Shown: positions 33,491 to 45,131 of the stretch, in pieces
Layout: the number at the start of each line of letters is the position of its first letter
Position numbering within the stretch: the stretch's first letter is position 1
DNA from: Mytilus californianus
Lineage: Eukaryota; Mollusca; Bivalvia; Mytilida; Mytilidae
Assembly (NCBI RefSeq): GCF_021869535.1
Contig: NW_026262690.1
Coordinates: forward strand, 10,217,501 to 10,281,500
Direction of reading: 5' to 3'
Length of the DNA stretch: 64,000 nt
The notes under the pieces: generated by a model
Told to the model about the DNA's origin: nothing
Seen by the model: only the letters and a program-made list of their open reading frames with translations
The model's database searches: none
Position numbers and translations under genes: made by a program

Positions 33491-35110
33491 ACTGAGTGTG
33501 GATTCGCTTGGCGGTTGATGCATGCATAGTACCAGACGCCTACCCTGTCGACCTAATTTGGAGTTCATTGGCTTTCCTCAGTTTTATGTATGATACCTTG
33601 TTTTTGAATTCGAAATCGAATATTGAGATTTGAACATCGGTAAACTATTGTTCACTATTTATCGTTTTTGTTCTCGAATGAACTGTACATGGACTAAAGG
33701 AGAAGGTACGATAAAACCCGAAAATCAAATGTATTATTAATCTACAAAATAATACCCTCTAGAAGATATTTAGACATTTGTTTATCTATAGTTTTGAATT
33801 TTGTTTAACATATATATATCAAGGCATCCGCATTCTTGAATCTAGTGTTAAAACCATCATTTCCAGAACCTGTCATCAATATTTAGATATAAGTCGAGGC
33901 TTTACCCTAAATATTTTGGCAACAGAAAGTTTTCTAAAAAGATGTTAATTTGTGGAAAATATCTTTGTAGGAAAAGCCTTGGATCATATGTTTTTTATCC
34001 AAAACTAATGGTAAATGGCCATTCTTGATCAGTCTTGACAGGTTAATGACCTCATTAGTGACTCTATTGCAACTAAAGTGATCTGGATTATATCACCCTG
34101 AGCATCAAGGGCCTTAAACAGTAGAATTATCATACTTTCGACGTCTTGAATAATTTTACTATTTTTGTTATTTTAGGGGACAAATAATGGCTCTTATAAT
34201 ATATCTACTCTTGAAAAGAGTCATGAAAAGAAAATAAAAAAAAATTAAGGAAACATATCTTTGACAAATGGATGACAACTTATATCTTTAAAATATGTCC
34301 AAGGCTTAGGAAGAAATTGCCTAGCATTCTATATGAATATGAATTATAACAAAGTTGATCAATATTAACCAAATGTTCCAAAATTTCAGTTAAATGTATT
34401 AAAAAGCTGGATGAAAGCATGGGAGGACAGACAGATGAACCAAAAACCTTTTACGATATTAGAAAACAAATTATTTGAGGAAATAAATACATTAAATTTG
34501 ATTACAAAATTATATGTTTTAAAAATTGGATAGACACTTATTTGATTAACATAAAATCAGTTTTATGGTAATAAAAACATTTTTGGCAGTAAATTTTTAT
34601 ACACTAATTTTTAGCTATATAGGCTACTGTTTCAACTTGTATAGGGTTTATTTGTTATCAATGTTGTAATAAGAAACCGAAAATTTCCATGGTCTTTGTC
34701 TAGGAATTATGCAAGTTTTTGATTACAGGCAGTCAAGGTCACCATGGTCATGGCATGATCAGGGTCAATACTAATTATCATTGGCCACAAATATTTTAAT
34801 TGACCAATGAGGATAAAGTGCATGCTAACTTTTAACAAGCGTCTGGTTGCGCCCGCATTATCGCAATTGCACTGAATGCTACTAGACGCTATTTTTGTTT
34901 TGCAAGAAAAGTAAAGATTTTCAATTTTCAAGTTTGTTCCTGACAGAGGCTTTGGACAGAAGATAACTGACGATTTAGTACAGAAAAGACGTAGTTACGA
35001 TTACACAGAACTTGTTCAGAAGGTAAAAGCCATCTAAAATATTATTTAATTCAAAATATTCGTTTTATATTCAAAATATTCGTATTATATTTATATTGTA
35101 AATTCTTAAA
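33491..35110. other. No gene seen
   Basis: 1.6 kb of AT-rich sequence. A phrase similar to 'ACTAATGGCTCTT' occurs here (about 34185) and at 31420, suggesting another diffuse repeat. Near 35053-35095 an 18-bp motif (TTCAAAATATTCGT) is duplicated. Confidence 0.4.
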
Positions 35111-35120
35111 TTTGTATATT

Positions 35121-35675
35121 ATGGTTCATCGAGTTTTGATATTTGGTCATTCATTTGTATATAGATTAGAATCATTTTTGTACGAGAATCGTGCAGAAGG
35201 GCGATACAATTTAGGATTCGATGGTACAGAAATTCAGGTTGAATTTGCAGGTTACGGTGGAGGTACATTGCGTCCGGGTCGTAAAAGCATTCAGAAAGCA
35301 GAATTTATGCACGTTTTTTACACTTTTAAACCAGATTCTGTATTTATTCAAATACCTGAGAAATTTGCTCGAGATATTGCGTCCTTCTGTGATTACATAA
35401 TTACAGCGTATGGTGTTAGTCACGTGAATGTTGGGCAATTACTGCCGAGGTATTCCGAAAGGTCGGGTCCCGATTATAACAACAAAGTAAACAAAGTGAA
35501 TCAGGTACTGTCTTCAACTTTGAAATCACGTACAAATATTACTTTTTGGAAACACCGGGGCCTGTGGAAAAACACGAAAGCTTTGTTGTCAGATAAAGTT
35601 CATTTAAATGATGAAGGTATGCACATCTACGCTAAAAGTATTCGTGCAGCTGTTGGTAGTGCAAATCGTATGTGA
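35121..35675 (+). CDS. SGNH/GDSL-hydrolase-like protein, probably transposon-encoded
   Basis: 184 codons from the ATG at 35121. 'VLIFGHSFVYRL' near the N-terminus is block I with the nucleophile Ser (GHS in place of GDS). 'AGYGGGTL' supplies the block II glycine. The segment 'VFIQIPEKFARD' stands where the family has 'Q.GEND', so the block III Asn is missing. 'LSDKVHLNDEGMHIYAKSI' is block V with Asp and His in D-x-V-H-L. SGNH-like ORFs of this style occur next to gag-like ORFs in invertebrate retroelements, and one lies 700 bp downstream in the same orientation. The frame is intact. Role inferred: esterase-like or accessory protein; activity is doubtful without the block III Asn. Confidence 0.65.
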   Translation: MVHRVLIFGHSFVYRLESFLYENRAEGRYNLGFDGTEIQVEFAGYGGGTLRPGRKSIQKAEFMHVFYTFKPDSVFIQIPEKFARDIASFCDYIITAYGVSHVNVGQLLPRYSERSGPDYNNKVNKVNQVLSSTLKSRTNITFWKHRGLWKNTKALLSDKVHLNDEGMHIYAKSIRAAVGSANRM

Positions 35676-36372
35676 AATAATTAAAAATTAATTAAATGAA
35701 ATTGAGATATCTAACGATACGTTTACATAGTTTGCTTATAAAAAATAAAAAGCTTTAGTTATAGTATGCTATTATTTGTACATGTACATCATTGTTTTAT
35801 TATTCATGAAAACTGATGCATCAGTTATTTAATACTTTAATTAGTATATACAAATTTTTGCAGACAATCCACTGCTCTTGTTTAATTTATCCAATTTATT
35901 GTGGCACACAAATGTATCATTATACACATGGTTTTATTGCCATCATTATGGCTATAGTTATCATATATGTCAGTGCAATTTTGTAAAATGGTATCAATTT
36001 GCACTGGTTATATGGTTATATTTTGTATCATTATATATACATACATATGGTTAACCATCATTATGGTTATGGTTCTGATATTCATAGTGCACTTTTGTAT
36101 TTATGTATCAGATTACACTTGTTTTATTTACATACTGTTTTACATGTACCATACACTTACATGGTTATTATCATGTATGGTTACTATGTAGTTGCTATAT
36201 AATATTGCATAATTGTGTGCCACATTGTTCGTTGTGTGAACTTGTTGTATGAGCAATAAACAATGAATAGTATTAAATAAGTGATATACATGTATGCATA
36301 TTTTTCTGATGTTATATTGTAAGTTAACACGCATTATCAAGTATTCAAGAATTATTTTTGTTTCCTTTAAAG
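35676..36372. other. Spacer between SGNH-like and gag-like ORFs, low complexity
   Basis: TA/ATGG-rich sequence; the overlapping ORFs at 35967-36202 are low-complexity chance frames. A pyrimidine-rich TTTCCTTTAAAG directly precedes the ATG at 36373 and could be a splice acceptor. Confidence 0.4.
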
Positions 36373-37193
36373 ATGCCTAAACAAAGAGTTAGATCGAAAA
36401 GAAGAGCTGCTCCTTCCGACCTCACAGAAAGGGACCTTGTCATAGATCCCGTGGTAGTGACTGAAACTACTAATCCATCAAGAGGGCGAAAACGAGTCCG
36501 AAACAATGGCCCAACTACATCAACAGCTCCTGTGATGAACAGTGCAAGTACAACAGCACAGCCAACAGCAGATGAAATAACTGCAGCAATGATCACTCAG
36601 TTGAGGGGAGCTGGTTTACACTTAACGGACAGCAGTGGAGTCCGAATATCAGATGACAGATTGTCAAGTGTGTGTGTGGTATACGCTCTAGTGCAACACA
36701 GGAAGCGGTCTCCGGCACTGATTACCCAACAGAGAGTCAACATACATTGCCATCGTCATCCTCAAACACCGTCCAATGCTCATTGGTACCACCTGTGACG
36801 TCAGACCTATCAGTTGCAGGATACTTCACAGCCAGTAGTCCAACAACACAAGAAGACCAATCATTAGGTATTAACAATTCTGTTATAGGGCAGACAGCAA
36901 GTTATATACTGAAAAATACTTTACCCTTGGGTTTTAATGTCAGCGAAAAAATCAGGAAAGACATTATGTCTGATAGTTATGTGGATTTTGTCACCCTTTC
37001 TCCAAATTTTAATGAAGATGAAGATGATGATGTACTTTTTAGATCGAAAGCAGTAAAAATTTCTACCTACGCAAAGCCAAAACAGTTCTTTTCAATCCAT
37101 CAGTGGACTGCAGCCTTTGATATTTATATGTCTATTTATTATGGCTATAAAATATCAGAGAAAAACTACTTTGGCTTTAAATGTCTTACTTAA
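36373..37193 (+). pseudogene. Gag-like protein of an invertebrate retroelement, frameshifted
   Basis: Starts 'MPKQRVRSKRRAAPSDLTER', a basic Ser/Thr-rich N-terminus, then 'ADEITAAMITQLRGAGL'. Around 36672-36700 the frame shifts by two and continues with a Ser-rich linker. The conserved block is 'LPLGFNVSEKIRKDIMSD' and 'YVDFVTLSP', then 'FFSIHQWTAAFDIYMSIY'. This last block is the signature of a gag-like domain I know from mollusc and coral retroelements linked to tyrosine recombinases (DIRS/Ngaro-like). The expected following part is absent and the frame ends in 'FKCLT'. The 76-codon ORF at 37181 is Lys-rich and unrecognised. The recombinase or RT partner is not visible here. Confidence 0.6.
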
Positions 37194-37509
37194 CAATTAT
37201 TGGTTATTCAATTTATATATCATACTATTTATCTGATCAGAAAACGAAAGGATTAGATTATTTTGTCTATTCATTAGAGAATTTACAAAAAGAATGTAAT
37301 AAAAAAAGAAAATTGGAAGAAATTAAATCAATGGTCAATGTAAAAAAACAACAACAATTTTTGAGATTGATGTGTATATTTGTATTTAAATTACTTTTAA
37401 TATTAGAGTAGTTTTAAATTCCAATAGAAGCATTGACTAAATGAAGTTTTTATGAATTTTTACATAGTTTTATAACATAAACCTAAGAATTTATTAAATT
37501 TGAGAGTAG

Positions 37510-37830
37510 TATACAGATAAAAAGTAAATTAACAAAAGTACCGAACTCCAAGGAATATTCAAAACGGAAATTCCCTTATCAAACGGCAAAATCAAAAGCT
37601 CAAACACATCAAACCAATGGAAAACAACTGTCATATTCCTGACTTGGTGCAGGCATTTCCTCATGTAGAAAATGGTGGATAAAACTTGGTTTTAAAGCTA
37701 GCTAAACCTCTAACATGTATGACAGTCGCATAAAATTCCATGATATTGATAACAATTTGTCAGCAAAACAAACAGACATAGTAGGTAAAAATGTCAAAAA
37801 TTGGGGTACAGCAGTCAATATTGTGTCATA
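37510..37830 (-). repeat. Repeat E copy
   Basis: 'CGAACTCCAAGGAATATTC', 'CATATTCCTGACTTGGTGC' and 'GTAGAAAATGGTGG' (37546-37680) match, in inverse orientation, 55565-55770. Confidence 0.55.
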
Positions 37831-38394
37831 ATCGTAATCATTATATAAACAAACAACTATGTCAACAAAGAAAAACAAAATGGCATGTAGACACTCTATA
37901 GATAAAGCACATGAGCAACAATGAAAGACAAGAATTCAAAAAATGACCATAGCACAATAACACAATTGCGGGATGTATACAAGGTTACTTAAAAAATAAC
38001 GACACAAATATTTACTCTTATAAGTTATTTCATACATCTTTGAAAGGATTCGTAATTACAATTATACAAGGAACATATGTAATGGTCTTGAGTTATAAAT
38101 TATAAATAAAAATATCCAGATGTCTGAGAAAAAATTTTTAAGCTAGTAAAATCTGTATGAATGGACACCTATGTAAATGAAATTTACAAAAGTAACTTAA
38201 AAACGTTATTTTTTAAAGAAAATCGTTTTCAAACATTATTTGTATAGGCAATTTTGAGGTTACTTGTTTAAGTAATACCCCTGACTGCTAATCAGTTTAA
38301 ACATAGACTGAACAGATTAGACGGCAAGCAAATTGTCTGAACAGTACTTAATCTACCGCGCGATGGATGAGTCATACATTGACATAATTTTGTG
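37831..38394. other. No gene seen
   Basis: AT-rich, no supported feature. Confidence 0.4.
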
Positions 38395-38885
38395 TCTTTT
38401 TTGTTCTTAGGGATGTATAAATACCCTGCCACGTCCGGTCTGTGTTTTGCTAGAAGTTGTGCTGCTTTGTATCGATCTGATGAGTTAAGCTCTTTTCAAA
38501 AGATTTTTATAGTTTGTTTTTATGTTGTGCTGTGACACCACTGTCCAAGTTTAGGGGGAGGGTTGAACACTCACAAACATATTAAACCCCGCTACATTCT
38601 TTATGTGCCTGTCCTAAGTCAAGAGCCTGTAGTACAGTGGTTGTTGCTGTTTCTTGTCTGTTATATTTGTTTTTCCTAAATTGCTTTGTTTCAAATTAGA
38701 CCGTTTGTTTTCTCAATTCAATTTTTTCATTTTTTTCGTGTCGGGGCCTTTTATAGCCAACTACACGGCATGGGTTAATTTCATTGGTGAAGACCATACG
38801 GTTGACTATAATTGCTTACATCTACTTCATTTAAACTTTGGTGGATAGTTGTCTCATTGGCAATCATACCACATTTCCTTATTTT
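38395..38885 (+). repeat. Repeat A copy
   Basis: 'GATCTGATGAGTTAAGC' (about 38474), 'GCCTGTCCTAAGTCAAGAGCC' region (about 38606-38627) and 'TTGTCTCATTGGCAATCA' (about 38849). Confidence 0.6.
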
Positions 38886-38929
38886 TTTTTATTAAAGACG
38901 GAATTGCTTAACAATCGGTCTTTTAAGAG

Positions 38930-39190
38930 CTGTTGAATAAATAAAGGCAACAGTAGTATACCGCTATTCGAAATTCATAAGTCGATTGAGAAAAAAACAA
39001 ATCCGGGTTACAAACTAAAACTGAGGGGAACACATCAAATAAAGAGGAGAACAACGACACAACAGAAACTCAACACTAAAATGCAACACACACAGAAACG
39101 AACTATAATATAACAATGGCCATTTTCCTGTCTTGGTACAGGACATTTTAAGAAAAAGTGGTGGGTTGGACCTGGTTTTGTGAGATCAAA
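38930..39190 (-). repeat. Repeat B copy
   Basis: Inverse orientation of 23480-23775: 'GGCAACAGTAGTATACCGC' (about 38946) to 'GGGTTGGACCTGGTTTTGTG' (about 39163). Confidence 0.65.
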
Positions 39191-39629
39191 ATGACCGTTA
39201 GAGATCAAATCGCTTAAATAATGCACGTTCCGCTTACAAGGATATGAAAACGCTCCTTTCTACTCTCTGTTTTAATGACCTTTTGCGATTCGTAGGTTTA
39301 GTCGTAATTATACACACTTTCAAAAATTTGGAGGCAGATAAATCATTGGTTCATATAAAATTTCTGAGAACAAAAAGTAAGACGGAGTTTTGTCAGGTCC
39401 TTAAAAGCTAAGCGTGGACACATAGTCTGTTTTATTTAATCAAACTGAGAACAATTGTACAACTTAGATGTAATTTTTAAGCAAATTATAATTTTTAATT
39501 TAATTTTCTTGAAAACCATTTTAGATAGAAAGTCACTAAAACAGTTAAAATGACCAAAAAGACAAATCAATCAGCATGGTAAAACTTGTCAAATGACAGA
39601 TTATTGCCTTTAAACGACGATTGTTAACC

Positions 39630-41800
39630 ATTTTAGCTCACCTGGCTTACAGGGAAATTGAGCTTTTCTGATCCCTTGTCGTTCGTCGTCGTCGTCTAAA
39701 CTTTTTCAAAAGTCTTGTCTTCTAAAATGTATGGGCCAATTGGAACCAACAGTTAACATTCTTAGGATATATATTTTAAAAAAGGTTTAAAAATCCTGCT
39801 AGACAGCAGACATGAGCGCAATGGCTAAAATGAAATAAAAGGCAAACGCAAGGTTTGTCTTTTATCTTGTTTACCGATATAGATAAAATAAAAACTTCTA
39901 AAGGGACATAGATCATTAGTATGTCCATATCTAGCTATTGCTTATTTTGTTCAAAACATTAATACTACTCCTTATAGGAATTATTGCCCTTAAAAGAATG
40001 GATTACCCATGTTTGTTATTTGATTGTAATCTTGAAATGTATGATACAATGAAAGCATGTGGCAAAAATTATCTGCAGGATGAGATATAAAAAAAAAAAA
40101 TAAAAAAAATAGCTGAAAACGTCAGTTGACTCCTTAAATGAAGTATTGCCCTTACGTAGTTGTCTTCTGATTTTTGCAATTTTTTTGCGATTATCTTGTC
40201 AACTATAACAGAAAGCGATAAAATATAATTGTTAAAAATTATCAGCAGGACACGATCGGCACAATGGTGAATATGGCAGACCTCGTCAATCGACTCCTGA
40301 TAGGATGCATTTCCTTTAATGGCGATTTTCGCCTATCTTTTGTTGTTTTGTGAAATCTATAGTAGATAGATCAGGACAAGATCATAGCTGAAATCATCAG
40401 TTGACTCCTTGAAGGTTAAGGTTCAGCACATCATTTACAAAGTACAAATATATTAAAATACATAATGTGTGACTGACAACTTAATATCAATCGTTTTTAT
40501 AGAAAAAATGTACATGTAATATATAATTTTTTATTCTTGTAACACATCAAATTTTGAAATATAAGAAGTTATTTGTTGAGACCCACTGATGAATGGTAAT
40601 TTGATTTTGCGTTTGTGCTGGAAACGACATTCTAATTTTATTGTATCAATTTTATGCAAAAATACCAGGTGAGCCATACAGCATTTTGGAACCTCGAGTT
40701 TACTTTTTTTGGTCTTAATATTGAAACTTCAATAATGGATAGAAAGTAATTTAGCAAATCTACGCTATTTGTATTGAAAACTATTATAGATAGATGAAAA
40801 ATTTAATAGCAAAAATACCAATAAGACAAATTAATCAAAATAGCAGAAATTGTCTATTGACTCCGCATAGGCGTTATTGCCCTTAAATGACAACTGTTAC
40901 CCATTTATTAATCTAATTAAAGGTAATTTTGAAAATGGTATAAATCGACAAAAACTTTAAACAACAAAACTAATTAGCCAGACAAGATCTACAAAAAAGT
41001 AAAATTTGGCTTGAATCGTCAGTTAACTTTCTCCTATGATGATAACTGTATTTTTTTGTGTTTTGTTAAAACTTATGGTCGATAAAGAGAAACTGTACAC
41101 AGCTAAAATAAGCAGCAAAAACTTTTTGAAAAACTATAAACGAAAGAGAAAAACTTTAAACATCAGCTGTATAAGATCTACAGACATGTCGAAATGATCG
41201 AAATCAGTCAGTCGACTCCCTAAACGAGTTATTGCCCTTCATTGACAATTTTCTATGATCTTTGTGTTTTAAACGAAAGCAGTATTATATAGGGTTAATT
41301 GTAATTTGCAACAATGTTCAACAAAATAAGATCTACAAATAAGTGAATTCACAATCGGCTCTTATGCAATTCAAGGTAATTTTTGCCTACTTTTTGTCTT
41401 TTTGGTAATTATTTTATAAAATAAATGTTAAGGTTAAAGAGAAACTGTAACAAGTTAGAATAGCAAGAATTAAAGATTTTCAAATTAATCATCGTATTAA
41501 TCAGAACCGACTCATTATGGAAGTATTTGGGCTTATTTAAAATAAAAAATGTTAACAATTAAACGTTGTTGTTTTTTTTTCTGGCTATTATCTTGAAACG
41601 TATTACAGATATAAAGAAACTGTACGCAGATATAAATCAGCCATTTGCGATCAACAAATAAGTTAAAATAACTTAACTGGAAATCGACTCCTTATATTAG
41701 TTATTGTCCTTAAATGATAATGTTCTCTCTTTCTGCGTTTGGCTTTCATCTATACGACTATAATAGAAAGAGAGAACGTTCTGAAGACAAAAACCAACAA
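39630..41800. repeat. Degenerate long tandem repeat beginning with an AGCTCACCTGG end
   Basis: Begins 'TTTTAGCTCACCTGGC' (39633); 'ACCAGGTGAGCC' at about 40664 is its inverse. Modules of roughly 200 bp recur, each with a 'GTCAGTTGACTCC...TTATTGCCCTTA'-like phrase (about 40120, 40865, 41020, 41215 and 41690) followed by 'AAGATCTACAAA' phrases. All copies are strongly diverged. No coding. Confidence 0.6.
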
Positions 41801-42070
41801 GATAATAGTTAAAATACGTTGACACAAATTAAATTCTCTAATTCTTTCGTTTCTGAACCAATTGTTCAAAACAATTTAATCAATGTGTGGTTGCCGATAA
41901 TCTCAGTAGATGGTTGGTTAAGTTTAAAGTTGACAACCTTTATCATCTCTCTGGAGGAATCGAAATGTGATAACAGGTGTAAGAGAAATTGAAAACTTCA
42001 TAAAAACTTTTACTACGCGGAAATAGTTCGACCTGCAGAAATGGTTGTTCAAGTTGTTTACTATTACATA

Positions 42071-42250
42071 TACAGTGAAACCTGTCTAAACCGAATCTCG
42101 CTTAAAACAAAAACCTGTCTAAACCATACACGTTCTCAAATCCAGTCATTTAAAATTTTACCTGTTGTGAACCTAATTATCCGAACATCTGCCAAAACCG
42201 AACGAAGTCTTAAGTCCCGAAGAGGTTCGGTTTAGACAGGTTTCACTGTA
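42071..42250. mobile_element. pogo/Tigger-like MITE
   Basis: Termini TACAGTGAAACCTGTCTAAA and its inverse TTTAGACAGGTTTCACTGTA form about 25 bp of near-perfect inverted repeat, flanked by the TA dinucleotide. CAGTG...CACTG ends with TA targets are typical of the Tc1/mariner/pogo group. An internal second copy of CCTGTCTAAACC lies near 42113. No transposase. Confidence 0.75.
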
Positions 42251-42381
42251 ATTGTTTTGTTCATTAAATGCAATGTTCTTAATTAAAAGTGGTCTTTTAT
42301 TAATGTTTTCTTCCATTTGATACAGAAATACATAAAAGTAGTTATCAAAAATCAAAATTAATTTGATAATCATCAGAGAAA

Positions 42382-42545
42382 CAGATTCTTACATTATGAC
42401 TAGTGGATTCTCCAATTTATCCAATCTCGATAGTTAAATCAATGAACGTTAAAGTACACGCCCATGCTCGGACTTTAAAATTCGATAATTTAACTATCTC
42501 GATTGGATAAATTTGAAAATCCACTGGTACCAATGTAAGAATCTA
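42382..42545. mobile_element. Foldback element with about 56-bp arms
   Basis: 42382-42437 and 42489-42545 are inverted copies (outer AGATTCTTACATT/AATGTAAGAATCT, inner ATCTCGATAGTTAAAT/ATTTAACTATCTCGAT) with small indels, separated by about 50 bp. Confidence 0.75.
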
Positions 42546-43975
42546 TATTTTTCAATAATTGTTTTGCCGTTCTTGAAAATTTTAAAAGGTAAAGAGAAGA
42601 AGTGAACACCGTAAATGAGTAAAAAGTAAAGATATACAATGGGTTAACATTACTGAAATTGTGAATCGAAATTCTTTAGTTATTTTGTTACTAAATTTTG
42701 AGAGTTTATGAAAATTTAAAAAAACTGTAATATATATGGAGTAAATGTGAACTCCAAGATACAATCTACATGAAAGAAAAAAAGCAAACTTGACAAAACA
42801 TTCAATTTTTTTTTCAGAAGGAGGGGTCTCTGAAAAACTTATCCACTGATTAAAAATTGCAATTGAAGGATACTGAATAGTTCTATTAGCTAGGGAATAA
42901 CCATTTTATATTTTGTGATGAGGATAAGGGATGCTGAATGAAATGAATATGATGATCTCTAGAACTGAAGATCAATAATACTGCCCAAGATATGTGAAAT
43001 AGGAAAAAGGTGTGTACACAATTGAAAATATTTTTTCGGCGAAAAATAAAATGAAATAAGTAATCCAGCCTTTTAACGTGGAAAAATGATTTTTCTGTCC
43101 ATATAAAAGCTCTTGCGCAAACCCAACCAAAGAAATAAATTAGCGTTCTCTCAGAAATGTTTTTTTATGTCGTCTTGCTCTTGTATATTCAAAGGACCTG
43201 TCTTTAGATTAGTCATAAACTATTTTTTTTTAACCCTGAAATTGAATTTGCCATATAATTAATAATTTTGGATCATACATGTGTACAATAAAGTCAGTGT
43301 AATTAAACAATTTGGTACATACATTTGGTGTTCTTTAAAGGAATTACTAATTTTTTTTAAACTTCGTGTTAAAAATCATTTTTTTCGGATTTTTATCCCA
43401 ATGAATCCGAAAATATATGGTTGCTAGGCAATTTTCTAATTTTCATGAATGCTTCTAGGCACTTTTACACTATAAAATGAATGGTTGTTACCGACGTATG
43501 CGATGACATCCGTCCCTGACATTTTAACTACAGTCTATGCAATAGTCAATATAGTCCTGAATCAAAATATATACGGTTGCTAGGTACATTTGTATCAAAT
43601 AAGGATGGTTGCTAAGCACTTTTGATATGATTTTACTTCTTACTGTTCCACTTTTAATGAAAAATTGGCTTTACACGTACTTAACATTTTCCCCATGTAT
43701 TGTATGCTTCTTTCTATTATCTTTTCTTACAAAATCCAATAAATATACCCAGTTTCAAAGGTCAAGATCATCTATGACCTTTGACCTAAGTTCAAATTTA
43801 AGGTCATACTAAATAGATTTAACATCATTGTCATTCAATAGATATCTTACTAACATAGTAAATTTCTGATGAAAAAAGAAAAAATGACACATTATATACA
43901 TCATGTACTGTGTTACAACCTTAGATAAAACCGACGAGGAAAGGCATTACATCGACCACCGGAAGCTATATTTTT
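42546..43975. other. No gene seen
   Basis: AT-rich; 'TGGTTGCTA' recurs loosely near 43420, 43480 and 43570-43610, suggesting a decayed short-period repeat. No reading frame is supported. Confidence 0.4.
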
Positions 43976-43978
43976 ATG

Positions 43979-44125
43979 TAGCATAGGTGGTCGAGTGGTC
44001 TAGGGCGCTGGACACGGTGCATGTGGTGTTGCCACGATGTCACAGAAGCAAGGGTTTGAATCCCGCTGAGGGAAGAACAAAAATTTACAAACGCAAATTT
44101 GAAGATCTAACATTGTTGGGCTAAA
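43979..44125 (+). repeat. tRNA-derived SINE
   Basis: Box A-like TGGTCGAGTGG at 43988-43998 and box B-like GGTTTGAATCC at about 44053-44063 are 54 nt apart (internal RNA polymerase III promoter), a Leu/Ser-type spacing. A tail with 'AACATTGTTGGGCT' (44109) follows. Not a functional tRNA: the acceptor stem does not close. Confidence 0.65.
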
Positions 44126-44231
44126 TTAAAACATCAATAAATATGTTAAACTCTTATTCAAACTGCGTGTAGTTTAAGCTACAAAAATATTTTTGTCAAC
44201 ATGTATCCAATTTCACCTGGATAGATGCACA

Positions 44232-44265
44232 CGACTGATGAAGCTAGTTTGTTTAGCGAAATATT
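44232..44265 (+). ncRNA. Hammerhead-ribozyme-like core
   Basis: CTGATGA, a four-base stem GCTA/TAGC around GTTTGTT, then GAAA. These are the conserved hammerhead core elements with helix II. A further ATAGA/TCTAT pair could form a displaced helix I. It is probably the relic of a Penelope-type 3' end. Confidence 0.4.
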
Positions 44266-44354
44266 GCGTATATCTATTTAAAATCTAATAGAACGTTTTT
44301 AATGTATCAATTAGCGTGTATTATTTTTATTCTTAGACATTTATATACATATAA

Positions 44355-44513
44355 ATTCGTCTAAATAACAGCCCAACAATGTTAGATCTGTAAATTTGCG
44401 GAAGCAGCGTCGGGCATGGTGCAAGGCGATTTGGTGCGACGATATCTCAGTAGCATAAGTTCGAATCCCGGCCAGGGAAGAACAGACATTGTTGGGCTGT
44501 TATTTAGACGAAT
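44355..44513 (+). repeat. tRNA-like SINE core bounded by perfect 28-bp inverted repeats
   Basis: 44355-44382 and 44486-44513 are exact inverse copies (outer ATTCGTCTAAATAACAGCCC). Between them lies a diverged SINE with box B-like AGTTCGAATCCCGG at about 44458. The arm contains AGCCCAACAATGTT, the inverse of the SINE tail at 44109, so the arms derive from SINE tails placed head to head. Confidence 0.7.
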
Positions 44514-44613
44514 TGTGTATACAGAATGTGTGTTCAGCCTTGTACCACCATCATTGGTGATCCGATGGATAAAATCTGTCGTAGAGTTGTCACTGGTTCA
44601 GACGTACTTATAT

Positions 44614-44652
44614 ACTCTAACATCGTTAGGTTGATTTTCTAGGCACTTTATA
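44614..44652. repeat. 38-bp direct repeat, left copy
   Basis: ACTCTAACATCGTTAGGTTG and the following bases to ACTTTATA recur at 45050-45088. Confidence 0.7.
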
Positions 44653-44939
44653 CATATTCTTACGACTGGTATTTCTTAATCATAAGAAATCCGATGGACA
44701 AGGTATAATTTGCAGTTGTCACTACACATAGGCAGACATATACATATACTAATTTACAATGATTGTATGCTTCTCAAAATAGATTAGCATCCTGTAATTA
44801 TACTGAAGAGATGAGTAGATGATCATTTCTGTACACTAATAGAATACTTCATGTATTGTTTCATATATCCTAGTTTAATTCCTACGAGAAAGTAACACCT
44901 CCCGAAACGAAAGCTGATTTTTTTTATCAGCTATAGTTA

Positions 44940-45049
44940 GAGGAGGGGATAAGGTGTCTGCGCAATGCTAGGCGGTGTTGTCGTAGAAGTTAGAAATAAA
45001 AAGTACAGGTTCTAGCCCCGCTCGAGGAGGTAGTAAAGAAAAAAAACCA
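44940..45049 (+). repeat. Diverged tRNA-like SINE
   Basis: Similar to the copies at 43979 and 44395; box B has become GGTTCTAGCCC (about 45008). It lies between the 38-bp direct repeats. Confidence 0.4.
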
Positions 45050-45080
45050 ACTCTAACATCGTTAGGTTGATTTTCTAGGC

Positions 45081-45088
<8 letters not shown>
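45050..45088. repeat. 38-bp direct repeat, right copy
   Basis: Partner of 44614-44652; it runs straight into the TA microsatellite. Confidence 0.7.

Positions 45089-45129
<41 letters not shown>
45084..45129. repeat. (TA)n microsatellite
   Basis: About 22 TA repeats directly at the outer edge of the Penelope-like insertion. Penelope elements are known to favour such targets. Confidence 0.9.

Positions 45130-45131
<2 letters not shown>

Noticed and set aside
35967..36340. Overlapping ORFs of 66-74 codons on both strands
   Set aside because: Low-complexity TA/ATGG-rich sequence; no family resemblance.
43979..44095. Functional tRNA gene
   Set aside because: A and B boxes are recognisable but the acceptor stem does not pair and there is no clear anticodon arm; the tail identifies a SINE.
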